From contig NZ_JABFDM010000007.1 of the NCBI RefSeq assembly GCF_013178945.1, positions 62,001 to 126,000 on the forward strand: a stretch of 64,000 nucleotides of DNA, in the 5' to 3' direction. The position numbers and the translations under genes are program-made. Below, piece by piece: positions 53,701 through 62,281 of the stretch (its first letter is position 1; each line of letters starts with the position of its first letter). Source of the stretch: Bradyrhizobium aeschynomenes (lineage in GTDB: Bacteria; Pseudomonadota; Alphaproteobacteria; Rhizobiales; Xanthobacteraceae). Below the pieces are notes generated by a model. The model ran no database searches. It was not told the origin of the DNA and saw nothing but the letters and a program-made list of their open reading frames with translations.

Positions 53701-54333
53701 TCAGGCTGCAATCGCCTGCGGCAATCCGGCGATCCAATCTCGGGCGAGTGCGATGTCCGCCTGCGACAGCTGATGCCCGGTTGGCAGCGTCGTGTGGGTC
53801 ACGTCGGCGCCGGCCTCGATGAGTTGGCTGCACAGCTTCGCCGAATTGCTGGCGGGCACGATCGGATCGGTCAATCCAGACAGGATCAGGACCGGCTTGC
53901 GTGACAGCTTGACGGCCGGCGGCTGGGTCAGCGGCACCATGGCGCGGATCAGGACCGCGCCGGCCAGGGCCTCGGGTTGCAACAGAAGCAGCGCGGCGGC
54001 GATGTTGGCGCCGTTGGAATAGCCGACCGCGACCGGCGCTTCGATGCCGTAGCGTTGCCGTGCCTCACCGATGAAGGCGCCGAGCTCCAGCGCACGCCGG
54101 CGGACGTCGTCCTCGTCGAACACGCCTTCTGCCAGACGGCGGAAGAAGCGCGGCATGCCATGCTCGAGCACCTGCCCGCGCGGCGACAGCAGGGCTGCGC
54201 CGGGCGAGAGCGTGGCGCCGAGCGGCAGCAGATCGTTCTCGTCGCCGCCGGTGCCGTGGAGGAGCAGCAGCGGCGCCGCTCCCGTCGTGCTTCCAGGCTG
54301 GAAGCGGTGAGTGAAGGAAAATGCACCGGTCAT
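53701..54333 (-). CDS. Alpha/beta-hydrolase, carboxylesterase/MhqD-like
   Basis: A 210-residue serine hydrolase of the phospholipase/carboxylesterase family. LLLLHGTGGDENDLLPLG (oxyanion), VAVGYSNGANIAAALL (nucleophile Ser), LSGLTDPIVPASNS (Asp) and LPTGHQLSQADI (His) complete the triad. It overlaps the upstream ring-cleaving dioxygenase by ATGA. The pairing of this hydrolase with that dioxygenase mirrors MhqD and MhqO in Bacillus, where they detoxify hydroquinones and catechol-like compounds. Confidence 0.88.
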   Translation of the reverse strand: MTGAFSFTHRFQPGSTTGAAPLLLLHGTGGDENDLLPLGATLSPGAALLSPRGQVLEHGMPRFFRRLAEGVFDEDDVRRRALELGAFIGEARQRYGIEAPVAVGYSNGANIAAALLLLQPEALAGAVLIRAMVPLTQPPAVKLSRKPVLILSGLTDPIVPASNSAKLCSQLIEAGADVTHTTLPTGHQLSQADIALARDWIAGLPQAIAA

Positions 54334-55268
54334 GATACGGCCTCCTCGAGGTTGGGCAGCACGCCCTCGATCTGCTTGCGGTGGGATTCGAGGAACGCGG
54401 GCAGCTTCAGGTTCTGTCCGAGCTCGGCGACCGGCTCGTCGACCGCGAAGCCTGGAATGTCGGTCGCGATCTCGAACAGCACGCCGCCGGGCTCGCGGAA
54501 GTAGATCGAGCGGAAGTAGTTGCGGTCCTTCTGCTCGGTCGGATGCAGGCCGTGGCGATCGACCAGCCTCTGGGCCATGACGCCCTGCGCGGCGTCGTCG
54601 GCCGCGCGGAAGGCGATGTGGTGCACAGACCCCGCGCCTTGCGCGCCGCGCAGAAAGCCCTTGGCTTCGTAGATGTCGACCACGCTGCCTTCTGCATCGC
54701 GGGGAGCCTTGAAGCGGATCACCGAGCCTTCGCGACCTTGCTCGGCAAAGCCGAACACGTCGGTGAGGACAGCGGCAGTCTTCTCCGCCGAGTCGAGCAG
54801 CAGCGTGACGCCATGGAAGCCGCGGATGGCATGCTCCGCCGGAATGTCGCCATTGCTGTATCCGGGCTCGTTCTCCGCGCCGGGCACGCCCACCAGGGCG
54901 AGCGCCATGCCGTCGGGGTCGGTGAAGGGCAGCACCGACTCGCCAAAGCGCTTTTCCAGCGCCTCATAGGCGATGCCCTTCTCGGTGAGGCGCTGCGTCC
55001 AGTAGCCGAGCGAGCGCTGCGGCACCCGGAACGCGGTCTGGTGCGTCTCGCCGACGCCGCGGCGGCCGGGCCGCACGCCGGTCCAGGGGAAAAAGGTCAG
55101 GATCGTGCCGGGGCGGCCGGTCTCGTCGCCGTAGTAGAAGTGGTAGGTGCCGGGATCGTCGAAATTGACCGTCTTCTTGACGAAACGCAGGCCGAGGTCG
55201 CGGGTGTAGAAGCCGAAATTGCGGATCGGATCGCCGGCAATCGCGGTGACGTGGTGCAGTCCGGGCAT
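54330..55268 (-). CDS. Ring-cleaving dioxygenase, MhqO-like VOC protein
   Basis: A 312-residue two-domain vicinal-oxygen-chelate protein, likely an Fe(II)-dependent extradiol-type dioxygenase. Domain 1 starts GLHHVTAIAGDPIRNFGFY and domain 2 GSVHHIAFRAADDAAQG, each giving a metal His; the Glu ligand is in EPGGVLFEIATD. Sequence (ILTFFPWTGVRPGRRGVGET) is typical of MhqO/MhqA-like ring-cleaving dioxygenases. A LysR regulator is divergently transcribed 134 bp away and probably controls it. Confidence 0.9.
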   Translation of the reverse strand: MPGLHHVTAIAGDPIRNFGFYTRDLGLRFVKKTVNFDDPGTYHFYYGDETGRPGTILTFFPWTGVRPGRRGVGETHQTAFRVPQRSLGYWTQRLTEKGIAYEALEKRFGESVLPFTDPDGMALALVGVPGAENEPGYSNGDIPAEHAIRGFHGVTLLLDSAEKTAAVLTDVFGFAEQGREGSVIRFKAPRDAEGSVVDIYEAKGFLRGAQGAGSVHHIAFRAADDAAQGVMAQRLVDRHGLHPTEQKDRNYFRSIYFREPGGVLFEIATDIPGFAVDEPVAELGQNLKLPAFLESHRKQIEGVLPNLEEAVS

Positions 55269-55402
55269 GTGGGTCTCCTGTGGCTTGGCCCTCGGGCCGT
55301 TGAACTGGTACGGCGCTATATTGGCTGGCTTTGTTTTGGAGACAATCCGTGCTCTTGTGACGTCTCTGTCTACGATTTGGCGACAATGACGATCCGGGGA
55401 TC

Positions 55403-56296
55403 ATGGACAAGCTCGGTAGCCTGCGGGCCTTCGTAAAGGTGGTCGAGAGCGGTAGCTTCGCCGAGGCCGGTCGGCAGCTGCGGCTGTCGCGTTCGGCGAT
55501 CTCGAAATATATCGGCGAGCTCGAAACGAGCCTCGGCGTGCAACTGATCGTCCGCACCACCCGGCACGCCAGTCCGACCGAGGCCGGGCAGCGCTATTTC
55601 GAGCGCGCGGCCTCGATCCTTGCCGAGCTCGACGCTGCCGATCAGGCGGTGAGCCAGTCGCAGTCCGCGCCGCGCGGGATATTGCGTGTCAACGCGCCGA
55701 TGTCGTTCGGTACCATGCGGCTCGGTCCCGTGGTGGCCGACTTCATGGCGCGCTATCCAGAGCTGCAGCTGCAGATCGTGCTCAGCGACGACCTGCTCGA
55801 TCCGGTGCAGGACGGCTTCGACGTGACGCTCAGGATCGCCGAGCTGGAATCGTCGAGCTTGGTGGCGCGGCGGATCATGCCCGTGGAACGCATCGTCTGC
55901 GCCGCGCCGTCGTATTTCGAGCGTCATGGCAAGCCGCAGGTCCCGGACGATCTGCGCCGGCACACCTCGCTGACCTACGGCTTCCTGCTCACAGGCAATC
56001 AGTGGAAGCTCAGCGGAGCCGATGGCGATCACTGGATCCAGCCGGCCTGGAGCCTGTGCGTCAACAATGCCGAGGTGCTACGCGACGTCGCCATCAAGGG
56101 GCAGGGCATTGCGCTGATCCCGCGCTTCATCGCTGCCGACGCGCTCGCCAGCGGCGCGCTGGCTGCGATCCTGCCCGACTACACCGCGCCGCCGCTCGCG
56201 CTCTACGCGATCTATCCGCCAACACGGCATCTGTCGGTGAAGGTGCGGCTGTTCATCGACTTCCTGGTCGAGCGCTTCGGCAAGGACGCCGGCTGA
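55403..56296 (+). CDS. LysR-family regulator divergent from the MhqO/MhqD-like pair
   Basis: A 297-residue LysR protein. HTH region GSLRAFVKVVESGSFAEAGR then LRLSRSAISKYIGELE; an effector domain follows (VNAPMSFGTMRLGPVVADFM). It belongs to the large AaeR/DmlR-like subgroup. In the 134-bp intergenic region TTTGGAGACAAT (55335-55346) and TTTGGCGACAAT (55376-55387) are a 12-bp direct repeat, candidate binding half-sites. It probably senses a quinone or phenolic compound; that is inference from its neighbours. Confidence 0.9.
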   Translation: MDKLGSLRAFVKVVESGSFAEAGRQLRLSRSAISKYIGELETSLGVQLIVRTTRHASPTEAGQRYFERAASILAELDAADQAVSQSQSAPRGILRVNAPMSFGTMRLGPVVADFMARYPELQLQIVLSDDLLDPVQDGFDVTLRIAELESSSLVARRIMPVERIVCAAPSYFERHGKPQVPDDLRRHTSLTYGFLLTGNQWKLSGADGDHWIQPAWSLCVNNAEVLRDVAIKGQGIALIPRFIAADALASGALAAILPDYTAPPLALYAIYPPTRHLSVKVRLFIDFLVERFGKDAG

Positions 56297-56305
56297 GAAA
56301 TCTGC

Positions 56306-57361
56306 TCACGGCAGGTTCTCCCGCACGATCAGCTCGGTGCGGGCGCGCATGGCGGCTTCCTGCACGGTGCGCCCCGCGCGCAGGCTGGAGAAGATCGTGA
56401 TGCAGTCCATCAGCGAGGCCTGGGGGTTCTGTGTGAGCACGGCGTCCATCGTGCCATCCAGCAGCATCGCACGGGTGTCGGGCGACAGGCCGTGACCGAC
56501 GAACACGACGTCACGCTGGCGGCCGACCTCGCGCAGCGCGCGCCCGATGCCGTCGGCGCCGCCGCCGATGTTGTAGATGCCGGCGAGGCGCGGATGGCGC
56601 GCCAGCAGCAGCTTGGTCTGACGATAATTGTTGGCCTCGTCGTCGTGACCTTCGCGCAGCCCGACGACCTCGATGTCGGGAAACTCCTCACGGAACAGAT
56701 GCAGGAACCCCATTTCGCGCTCCTCGTGGGCGCGATAGCTGAGGCTGCCAGCGATCATGGCGACCTGCGCCGGGCGGTTGCCGATGAAGCGCGCGATGAG
56801 ATAGCCCGCTGTACGTCCGGCTGCTCGATTGTCCAGGCCGACATAGGCGATCCGGCGCGTGTTGGCGATGTCCGAGATCAAGGTCACCGTCGGCACACCG
56901 CGGTCGGCCAACACATCGACCGCTTCGCGGACGGCCGGATGCTCGATCGCCATGAACACGATGCCGTCGACCTCGCGGCCGAGCCGCAGCAGCTCCTGCG
57001 CCAACAGATCCGGCCTGAGGCTCTCGATGTGATCGACGCGCGCGCGCATGTTGAACGAAGCGAGCTGATCCTGGGATGAGATGATCAGCCGTCCCAGCAT
57101 GTTGAGAAAGCGGTTGGTGCCGGCCGGCAGCAGGAAGCCGAGCCGCCACGGCTTCAGCGCCTGCGCAGGCAGCGTACCATCCATCAGATAGCCGAGCTCG
57201 TTGGCAGCTTGCAGCACCCGCTGCACCGTGACGGCGCGGACGCCAGGTCGCTGATTCAGGACGCGATCGACGGTTGCGGCGGAGACGCCGGACAGACGCG
57301 CGATGTCATCGATGCGCGCCAGGCGGCGGCGCCGCGGCGCCTCGCTGTTCGTGTCCGTCAT
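56306..57361 (-). CDS. LacI-family repressor of the sugar-acid operon
   Basis: A 351-residue LacI/GalR regulator. The N-terminal HTH is ARIDDIARLSGVSAATVDRV followed by a hinge RAVTVQRVLQAANELGY. The periplasmic-binding-like effector domain runs from about 65 (GFLLPAGTNRFLNMLGRL), with FMAIEHPAVREAVDVL and GLDNRAAGRTAGYLI. It is divergent from the TRAP/RLP/kinase operon, and a 14-bp palindrome in the intergenic region fits its operator. The ligand is likely the transported sugar acid or a derivative. Confidence 0.92.
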   Translation of the reverse strand: MTDTNSEAPRRRRLARIDDIARLSGVSAATVDRVLNQRPGVRAVTVQRVLQAANELGYLMDGTLPAQALKPWRLGFLLPAGTNRFLNMLGRLIISSQDQLASFNMRARVDHIESLRPDLLAQELLRLGREVDGIVFMAIEHPAVREAVDVLADRGVPTVTLISDIANTRRIAYVGLDNRAAGRTAGYLIARFIGNRPAQVAMIAGSLSYRAHEEREMGFLHLFREEFPDIEVVGLREGHDDEANNYRQTKLLLARHPRLAGIYNIGGGADGIGRALREVGRQRDVVFVGHGLSPDTRAMLLDGTMDAVLTQNPQASLMDCITIFSSLRAGRTVQEAAMRARTELIVRENLP

Positions 57362-57411
57362 CGCCTGCCCCCGTCGAGCAAAAACCCATCAAAAACCATC
57401 AATAAATGAGT

Positions 57412-57441
57412 TTGACGGCCGTCAATTATGCTCTCTATCGT
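57412..57441 (+). promoter_or_regulatory. LacI-type operator overlapping a promoter
   Basis: TTGACGGCCGTCAA (57412-57425) is a perfect 14-bp palindrome. Its left half also serves as a -35 box (TTGACG), 18 bases from TATCGT (57436-57441). Repressor binding would block the TRAP operon promoter. The palindrome is 50 bp from the divergent lacI-type gene start. Confidence 0.65.
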
Positions 57442-57507
57442 GCGTCCGACCTCACGGCAAGGGCCCGGAACAAGGGCCGGCCAGCCAAACAAAAGGGGGA
57501 GGAAGTC

Positions 57508-58524
57508 ATGATCAATCTGAGCCGGCGCAGCGTCCTCGGGGCGTTTGCGAGTGCATCTGCGGCCTCCGTGATCGGGGCGCCGATGGTGGCGCGCGCCGCC
57601 GAGATCGAGCTGCGTTACGGCAACAATCTGCCGCTGACCCATCCGCTCAACATCCGCGCGCAGCAGGCGGCCGACCAGGTTCGTGCCAAGACCAACGGCC
57701 GGGTGGAGATCAAGATCTTCCCGAACAATCAACTCGGCGGCGATACCGACATGCTGAGCCAGGTGCGCAATGGCGGCATTACCTTCTTCACGCCCTCGGC
57801 GCTGGTGATCGCAACGCTGGTGCCGGTGGCGGCGATCAACGCGGTCGGCTTCGCCTTCGCCGATTACGATCAGGTGTGGCGCGCGATGGATGGCGGCCTT
57901 GGCGCGCATGTCCGGGCCGCGATTGCCAAGGTCAATCTGCACGCCTTCGAGAAAATCTGGGACAATGGCTTCCGCCAGATGACCTCCAGCAGCAAGCCGA
58001 TCGAGCAGGCCAAGGACATGGCGGGCTTGAAGATCCGCGTGCCGGTCAGCCCGCTCAGCCTGTCGATGTTCAAGGCGCTGGATTCGGCGCCGGCGAGTCT
58101 GCAGTTCAGCGAGGTCTACACCTCGCTTCAGACGCGCATCGTCGATGCGCAGGAGAATCCGGTCTCGATCATCCAGGTCGCCAAGCTGTACGAGGTGCAG
58201 AAGTTCTGCGCGCTCACCAACCACATCTGGGACGGCTTCTGGTTCGTCGCCAATGGCCGTGCCTGGGCCGGCTTGCCCGATGACATCAAGGGCATCATCA
58301 CCGAGGCGCTCAACGAGGCCGGCATGAAGCAGCGCGACGACGTCCGGCAGCTGAATGAATCCGTCCAGGCAGATCTGCAGGCCAAGGGCCTGACCTTCAA
58401 CAAGGCCGCGCCGGACAGCTTCCGCGCCAAGCTGCGCGACGCCGGCTTCTACAAGGAATGGAAGGAGCGCTTCGGTCCCGAAGCCTGGGGTCTGCTGGAG
58501 AAAGAGGTCGGCGTGCTCGCTTGA
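57508..58524 (+). CDS. TRAP transporter periplasmic binding protein (DctP family)
   Basis: A 338-residue solute-binding protein from the ATG at 57508, preceded by GGGGGAGGAA. The twin-arginine-like signal (LSRRSVLGAFASASAASVIG) ends near ARAAE. The body is DctP-type: ELRYGNNLPLTHPLNIRAQQ, IKIFPNNQLGGDTDMLSQVR and LKIRVPVSPLSLSMFKALD, then the DAQENPVSI segment. It delivers a carboxylate to the DctQM permease encoded next. An earlier ATG at 57406 overlaps the operator and is rejected. Confidence 0.92.
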   Translation: MINLSRRSVLGAFASASAASVIGAPMVARAAEIELRYGNNLPLTHPLNIRAQQAADQVRAKTNGRVEIKIFPNNQLGGDTDMLSQVRNGGITFFTPSALVIATLVPVAAINAVGFAFADYDQVWRAMDGGLGAHVRAAIAKVNLHAFEKIWDNGFRQMTSSSKPIEQAKDMAGLKIRVPVSPLSLSMFKALDSAPASLQFSEVYTSLQTRIVDAQENPVSIIQVAKLYEVQKFCALTNHIWDGFWFVANGRAWAGLPDDIKGIITEALNEAGMKQRDDVRQLNESVQADLQAKGLTFNKAAPDSFRAKLRDAGFYKEWKERFGPEAWGLLEKEVGVLA

Positions 58525-58555
58525 TCGTCGCCAGATGCTTCGGGAGCAACTCGCC

Positions 58556-60433
58556 ATGGACAGTCACACCGTTGCGATGCCGGCGCCGGACCTGCCGGCA
58601 TCGGGCCTGGCGGCGGCTGCCCACCGGATCGAGCTCGCCGTCGGCCGCATCGTCGAGGCCGTCGCCGCGATCGTGCTGGTCGTCGAGATCCTGATCCTCG
58701 GCGCCGGCGTCGTTGCACGCTACGTGCTGCATGCCCCGCTGGTGTGGTCGGATGAGCTCGCTTCGATCCTGTTCCTGTGGCTGTCGATGCTGGGCGCAGC
58801 GATTGCGCTCCGCCGCGGCGAGCACATGCGAATGACGGGCATCGTCGCGCGGGTGCCCCCCGCCACCCGCGCGCTGCTCGAAGCCGTGGCGATGACAGCG
58901 TCCATCGCGCTGCTGCTGCTGATCCTGCCTCATGCGTTGGACTACGCCTCGGAGGAGCGTTTCATCGTCACGCCGGCGCTGGAGATCGCCAGCGCCTGGC
59001 GTGCGGCGGCGATCCCGACGGGCATCACGCTGATGCTGCTCGCAGCCATGTTCCGTCTGCTGCGGCTGCATGCGCTCAAGGAGGTGTTGCTGGCGATCGC
59101 GCTCACGGCCGCGTTGCTGCTCCTGTTCTGGCTTGCGGGGCCTGTTTTCAAGCCGCTCGGACGGCTCAACCTCGTGGTCTTCTTCGTCGGTGTCGTTGGC
59201 CTCAACGTCTTTGCCGGTGTGCCGATCGCCTTCGCCTTTGCGCTCGCCACCTTCGGCTATCTCGGCCTGACCACCTCGACGCCGATGCTGGTGATGGTCG
59301 GACGGCTCGACGAAGGCATGAGTCATCTCGTGCTGCTGGCGGTGCCGCTGTTCATCTTCCTCGGCGCCCTCATTGGCATGACGGGAATGGCCGCAGCCAT
59401 GATCCGATGGCTGTCGTCACTGCTCGGCCATGTCAGAGGCGGCCTCTCTTACGTGCTGATCGGCGCGATGTATCTGGTGTCGGGCATCTCCGGCTCCAAG
59501 ATCGCCGACATGGCCGCGATCGCACCCGTGCTGTTTCCGGAGATGCGCGCGCGCGGCGCCAAGCCCGGCGACCTCGTTGCGCTGCTAGCGGCCACGGGCG
59601 CACAGACCGAAACCATCCCGCCCTCGATCGTGCTGATCACGATCGGCTCCGTCACCGGCGTCTCGATCGCCGCGCTGTTCACCGGCGGCATGTTGCCGGC
59701 CGTCGTGCTGGGCCTCGGCCTGTGCAGCATCGTCTGGTGGCGCTATCGCAACGAGGATCTCAGCCATATCGCGCGCCCGTCCTGGCGCGAGGTCGGACGG
59801 CTCGGCCTGATCGCTTTGCCCGCCATCGCGCTGCCGTTCGTAATCCGGCTGGCGGTGGTCGAGGGCGTCGCGACGGCCACCGAGGTCTCGACCATCGGCA
59901 TCGCCTATTCCGTGCTCGCCGGCCTCCTGATCTACCGCCAGTTCGACTGGCGCCGGCTGCCGGCGATGCTGGTCGAGACCGTCGCATTGACCGGCGCCAT
60001 CGTCTTCATCATCGGCTGCGCCACCGCGATGGCCTGGGGCCTCACCCAATCCGGCTTCTCGCAGAAGCTGGCGGAGCTGATGGCGGCCATTCCCGGCGGC
60101 GCCTGGGGCTTTCTTGCGATCTCGATCCTCACCTTCATCATCCTCGGCAGCATTCTCGAAGGCATTCCCGCGATCGTGCTGTTCGGACCGCTGTTGTTCC
60201 CGATCGCGCGCCAGGCCGGCGTGCACGAGGTGCACTATGCGATGGTCGTGATCTTCGCGATGGGCATCGGCCTGTTCGCGCCGCCCTTCGGCGTCGGCTA
60301 TTACGGCGCCTGCGCCATCAGCAAGATCAATCCGGACGAGGGGCTGCGCTACATCTGGAGCTATGTGCTCGCGCTGCTGCTCGGCCTCGTCGCCGTGGCC
60401 GCGATCCCGTGGTTCTCGACCGGCTTCCTTTGA
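58556..60433 (+). CDS. TRAP transporter fused DctQ-DctM permease
   Basis: A 625-residue protein fusing the small four-helix DctQ subunit (about residues 30-190, with RYVLHAPLVWSDELASILFL and RRGEHMRM) to the large DctM permease (from about 195). DctM features are VGVVGLNVFAGVPIAFAFAL, GISGSKIADMAAIAPVLFPE and EGIPAIVLFGPLLFPIA. It is sodium-driven import of a C4- to C6-type acid. The ATG at 58556 has GGGAG upstream; the frame from 58535 is less likely. It is between the binding protein and the catabolic enzymes. Confidence 0.92.
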   Translation: MDSHTVAMPAPDLPASGLAAAAHRIELAVGRIVEAVAAIVLVVEILILGAGVVARYVLHAPLVWSDELASILFLWLSMLGAAIALRRGEHMRMTGIVARVPPATRALLEAVAMTASIALLLLILPHALDYASEERFIVTPALEIASAWRAAAIPTGITLMLLAAMFRLLRLHALKEVLLAIALTAALLLLFWLAGPVFKPLGRLNLVVFFVGVVGLNVFAGVPIAFAFALATFGYLGLTTSTPMLVMVGRLDEGMSHLVLLAVPLFIFLGALIGMTGMAAAMIRWLSSLLGHVRGGLSYVLIGAMYLVSGISGSKIADMAAIAPVLFPEMRARGAKPGDLVALLAATGAQTETIPPSIVLITIGSVTGVSIAALFTGGMLPAVVLGLGLCSIVWWRYRNEDLSHIARPSWREVGRLGLIALPAIALPFVIRLAVVEGVATATEVSTIGIAYSVLAGLLIYRQFDWRRLPAMLVETVALTGAIVFIIGCATAMAWGLTQSGFSQKLAELMAAIPGGAWGFLAISILTFIILGSILEGIPAIVLFGPLLFPIARQAGVHEVHYAMVVIFAMGIGLFAPPFGVGYYGACAISKINPDEGLRYIWSYVLALLLGLVAVAAIPWFSTGFL

Positions 60434-60464
60434 TGATTGAGCGAGTGTTGGAAAGGACATTGCC

Positions 60465-61004
60465 ATGAGCCGCCTGTTCGGCGAGATCCGTCAAGCCGGG
60501 TATGTCGTGCCCGATATCGAGGCGGCGATGGACTATTGGTCACGTGTGCTCGGCGTCGGCCCGTTCTTCTACAATGAGCGTGTGCCGATCCGGAACTATC
60601 AGTATCGGGGCGAAAGCTTCGAGCCGCACAATTCGGTGGCGCTGGCCAATTCAGGACCGCTGCAGATCGAACTGATCCAGTGCCGCAACGACGTGCCGTC
60701 GATGTACCGCGACTTCACGCAAGCTGGCCATTGCGGCCTGCAGCATGTCGCCTATTGGACCGAAAGCTTCGATGCCGATCTCGAGCGGCTGCTCGGGGAG
60801 GGCTTCAAGCCGGTCATGGGCGGCGAGGTTGGCGAACGCGGCCGCTTCATCTATTTTGATACGTACTATCATCCCGGCACGGTGATCGAGCTGTCGGAGG
60901 TGCTGGGGCCGAAGGGCGCGATGTTCCGCATGATCCGCGAGGCCTCGCAGAACTGGGACGGCAAGGATCCCGTGCGCCCGTTTCCGGATCTCAGCAGGCT
61001 GTGA
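60465..61004 (+). CDS. VOC family protein (lactoylglutathione-lyase-like)
   Basis: A 179-residue vicinal-oxygen-chelate protein. RQAGYVVPDIEAAMDYWSRV begins the fold, and metal-site candidates are His in CGLQHVAYWT and Glu in HPGTVIELSEVLG. It resembles methylmalonyl-CoA-epimerase/glyoxalase-type VOC proteins. Its GTGA overlaps the RuBisCO-like gene start. It probably epimerises, isomerises or cleaves an intermediate of the sugar-acid pathway, but its exact step is unknown. Confidence 0.82.
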   Translation: MSRLFGEIRQAGYVVPDIEAAMDYWSRVLGVGPFFYNERVPIRNYQYRGESFEPHNSVALANSGPLQIELIQCRNDVPSMYRDFTQAGHCGLQHVAYWTESFDADLERLLGEGFKPVMGGEVGERGRFIYFDTYYHPGTVIELSEVLGPKGAMFRMIREASQNWDGKDPVRPFPDLSRL

Positions 61005-62281
61005 GCATGACGGCCTCCGACCGCTTCCAGGCAAGCTATCTGATCGAGACGCCGCTCGATCCCGCCCTCGTGGCGGAGGTGATGGCGGGTGAGCAGTCCT
61101 GCGGCACGTTCACCCGTGTCGAGGGCGAGACCGACGATCTGCGCGCGCGTGCCCGGGCCACGGTGACCGAAATCGTCGAATTGCCGCCAGCGGATCAGCC
61201 GAGCCTGCCGAATGCCTGGCTGCGGCGCAAACGTGTACATGGACCCTATCGCCGGGCGCGCGTGACGATCGCGTTTCCCGTGGTCAATGTCGGCGCCAAC
61301 CTGCCGACGCTGGCCTCGGTGGTCGCCGGCAATCTCTACGATCTCGGCGAGGTCACCGGGCTCAGGCTGGAGCAGATCACGCTGCCGGCGACGTATCGCG
61401 GGCGCTTCGACAAGCCAAAGCACGGCATCGCCGGCACGCGCCGGCTCACGGGCGTGAGCAAGGGTGCGCTGGTCGGTTCGATCATCAAGCCGAATGTCGG
61501 TCTCGACGCCGAGGAGACCGCTGCATTGGTCGCACGCCTTTGTGCCGCCGGCGTCGACTTCATCAAGGACGACGAGATCTCGGCCGATCCCGATCATGCT
61601 CCGCTTGCCCGGCGAATTCCCGCCGTCCTGACCGCGATCAAGCGACATCAGGACGCAACCGGCAAGCACGTGATGATGGCGTTCAACATCACCGACGAGA
61701 CCGACGCAATGCGGCGCCACGCCGATCTGATCGTGCAGCACGGCGGGTCCTGCGCCATGGTGTCGCTGAACTGGTGCGGCTTCTCGGCGGTGACGACGCT
61801 TCGCCGCAGCACCGATCTCGCGCTCCATGGCCACCGCAACGGCTTTGGGGCGATCTCGCGCCATCCGCTGCTCGGCATCGGCTTTCAGGCCTATCAGGCG
61901 CTGTGGCGGCTCGCCGGCGTCGACCACATGCACGTGCACGGCCTGCAGGGCAAGTTCGCGCAGGAGAACGACGAGGTCGTAGGCTCGGCCAGGGATTGCG
62001 TGAGGCCGCTGGCCGAAGGCTGCGACGATCGCGTGCTGCCGGCGTTTTCGTCGGGGCAGTCCGCCGCGACCGTCCAGGCGACCTTTGACGCGATCGGCCA
62101 CGCCGATCTCCTGTTCATGGCTGGCGGCGGCATCATGGCGCATCCGGGCGGACCCGCGGCGGGCGTGACCAGCATCCGTCAGGCCTGGGACGCGGTGACG
62201 TCGGGCATCGCACTCGACCACGCGTCACGCGAGCATCCGGAGTTGCGGCAGGCATTGGCCACCTTCGGGCAGTCCGCATGA
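61001..62281 (+). CDS. RuBisCO-like protein, isoapionate-pathway type
   Basis: A 426-residue RuBisCO large-subunit homologue (type IV). From the GTG at 61001, the active-site-type Lys163 is in SIIKPNVGL, the carbamylation motif is Lys189-Asp-Asp-Glu192 in FIKDDE, HGHRNGFG follows near 277, and a loop-6-like Lys318 is in GLQGKFAQE. No small subunit or Calvin gene is near. Its neighbour is a DUF1537 kinase, the same pairing as OiaK with the RLPs OiaX/OiaT, which decarboxylate or cleave 3-oxo-isoapionate 4-phosphate. The ATG at 61007 is an alternative start. Confidence 0.87.
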   Translation: MSMTASDRFQASYLIETPLDPALVAEVMAGEQSCGTFTRVEGETDDLRARARATVTEIVELPPADQPSLPNAWLRRKRVHGPYRRARVTIAFPVVNVGANLPTLASVVAGNLYDLGEVTGLRLEQITLPATYRGRFDKPKHGIAGTRRLTGVSKGALVGSIIKPNVGLDAEETAALVARLCAAGVDFIKDDEISADPDHAPLARRIPAVLTAIKRHQDATGKHVMMAFNITDETDAMRRHADLIVQHGGSCAMVSLNWCGFSAVTTLRRSTDLALHGHRNGFGAISRHPLLGIGFQAYQALWRLAGVDHMHVHGLQGKFAQENDEVVGSARDCVRPLAEGCDDRVLPAFSSGQSAATVQATFDAIGHADLLFMAGGGIMAHPGGPAAGVTSIRQAWDAVTSGIALDHASREHPELRQALATFGQSA

